A stretch of DNA of 33,983 nucleotides from CAYQTE01 sp964420285 (GTDB taxonomy: Bacteria > Planctomycetota > Phycisphaerae > Tepidisphaerales > Tepidisphaeraceae): NCBI GenBank assembly GCA_964420285.1, contig CAYQTE010000055.1:1-33983 (forward strand), given 5' to 3'. Position 1 is the first letter of the stretch; the number at the start of each line of letters is the position of its first letter. Below the pieces are notes generated by a model, which was not told the origin of the DNA, ran no database searches, and worked only from the letters and a program-made list of their open reading frames with translations. The translations under genes were made by a program, and so were the position numbers. This document shows, piece by piece, positions 33,353-33,983 of this stretch.

Positions 33353-33550
33353 ATGCGCCGCGCCACGCCCAACAGCGGGCGTAGCGTACCGCCAGGCATA
33401 GAACGACGGCTCGGTCAGTCCCCGCTGTTTGCAGAACGCGCGGACGGTCTGCCCGCTACGGCGGAACTGCCGCAGGGCGTTGCGCCAGAACTTCCCTTTG
33501 GACGAGTTACGCTGCGGGCCGTTGCCCGTGGTGGAGGTGATGTGCGTCAT
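33344..33550 (-). pseudogene. truncated IS66-type TnpA-like protein
   Basis: The 68-aa frame matches the N-terminal helix-turn-helix part of IS66 accessory TnpA proteins: FWRNALRQFRRSGQTVRAFC then QRGLTEPSFYAWR. Family members are usually about 100 aa or longer; here the similarity ends after YAWR and the last 15 residues (YATPAVGRGAAHLR) are encoded across a hairpin (ACGCCC 33365-33370, GGGCGT 33377-33382). No tnpB or tnpC follows. It is most likely an IS66 remnant, though stand-alone HTH copies exist. Confidence 0.7.
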
Positions 33551-33695
33551 GCCGGAATCTTGACGACCCCGGCGGAAACTTTGAAGACGCGGTTCGCCGG
33601 ACGCTTACATTTTTATAGCGCGCGCATGATAATGCCCGGATGAGTTGTTTTTGTAGCGCACACCCGTATGAACGTTTTGCAGTGCGCTCGGCGAC
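33551..33695. other. intergenic region with imperfect direct repeat
   Basis: A short AT-richer stretch. TTTTTATAGCGCGCGCATGA (about 33610-33629) and a related TTTTTGTAGCGCACACCCGT (about 33649-33668) form an imperfect direct repeat. It may be an IS edge; nothing else was recognised. Confidence 0.25.
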
Positions 33696-33872
33696 CTAGC
33701 GGTTGCGCGGCCGCCAGTGCGTTATAACCGGTCCTACCAATAACCAGAACCCAATGAGAACTGCCGGCAGTGCACAAATTGAATAGAAGCCGAAGGACTG
33801 AGACGGTGCCGCCGCAGTCACCGAAAGACCTCCGATGAATAGAAAGGCACCGATAATATTTCTCGCTATCAT
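33696..33872 (-). CDS. small two-helix membrane protein, hypothetical
   Basis: The 58-aa frame from ATG 33872 (TTG 33878 or GTG 33875 also possible) has two hydrophobic stretches, NIIGAFLFIGGLSVTAAA and ICALPAVLIGFWLLVGPVI, with a basic end (HWRPRNR). There is no good ribosome site and no family, and base composition is less GC-rich than in the core genes. It may be real but unproven. Confidence 0.35.
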   Translation of the reverse strand: MIARNIIGAFLFIGGLSVTAAAPSQSFGFYSICALPAVLIGFWLLVGPVITHWRPRNR

Positions 33873-33918
33873 CACCAACCAGCTACAAAGCCCCGCTTAG
33901 CACCCTCATTTTAACGAA

Positions 33919-33958
33919 ATAAAGGTCCCGCGAGCGACATAAAGGTCCCGCGAACCGT
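33919..33958 (+). repeat. 20-bp tandem repeat, two copies
   Basis: ATAAAGGTCCCGCGA occurs at 33919-33933 and 33939-33953, with a period of 20 nt (spacer GCGAC). The array may continue beyond the window edge. It could be a protein-binding iteron or leftover of a mobile element end. Confidence 0.5.
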
Positions 33959-33983
33959 TAGATGCCTTTCCCACTCGGACCCG

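Overview
This is a GC-rich bacterial window of about 34 kb. Gene density, lipid genes, repeat types and protein families all suggest a member of the Planctomycetota, probably Phycisphaerae-like. The main pointers are the HpnC/HpnD/HpnE squalene route, a DUF481 outer-membrane protein, SH3- and PQQ-propeller envelope proteins, IS66 TnpA-type debris and a REP-like 'AAAGGGGTCGGGAG' inverted repeat. This assignment is inference; no rRNA or tRNA gene was seen.

Layout. 94-3662: asd (+) converging on clpC (-). 4081-8494: a DUF481 barrel protein, then a fused hpnC-hpnD gene overlapping hpnE by ATGA, which together should make squalene from farnesyl diphosphate. 8579-19499: a minus-strand polysaccharide locus, read from wzm at the right to a glycosyltransferase at the left. 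It holds an ABC exporter (Wzm, and Wzt with a C-terminal sugar-binding-type domain), a methyltransferase with a long coiled coil, a GT4, a GT2, a small antitoxin with a broken toxin, a GT2-GT4 fusion and a last GT2. Most genes overlap by 1-4 nt, so they are probably cotranscribed. A sulfotransferase (+) starts divergently from wzm.

20623-21406: a higBA toxin-antitoxin pair with its own promoter. 21410-23559: argD with a coupled lipoprotein gene. 23709-24725: a Gfo/Idh/MocA oxidoreductase. 24735-28186: an SH3-domain envelope protein and a glycogen-debranching-type glucosidase. 28244-29404: small membrane proteins. 29444-33206: a PQQ-propeller envelope protein, purH and a KilA-N protein, all minus strand. 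The right end (33344-33983) is accessory: a truncated IS66 TnpA-like gene, a small membrane ORF and a short tandem repeat.

The most interesting points are three. First, at 11941-12088 a REP-like inverted repeat has replaced the 3' end of a RelE/ParE-type toxin and now supplies the Shine-Dalgarno sequence and start codon of a bifunctional glycosyltransferase. Second, the methyltransferase-coiled-coil protein beside Wzm/Wzt carries four LSADYDRR repeats and recalls the WbdD chain-length ruler of ABC-dependent O-antigens. Third, HpnC and HpnD are fused in one chain.
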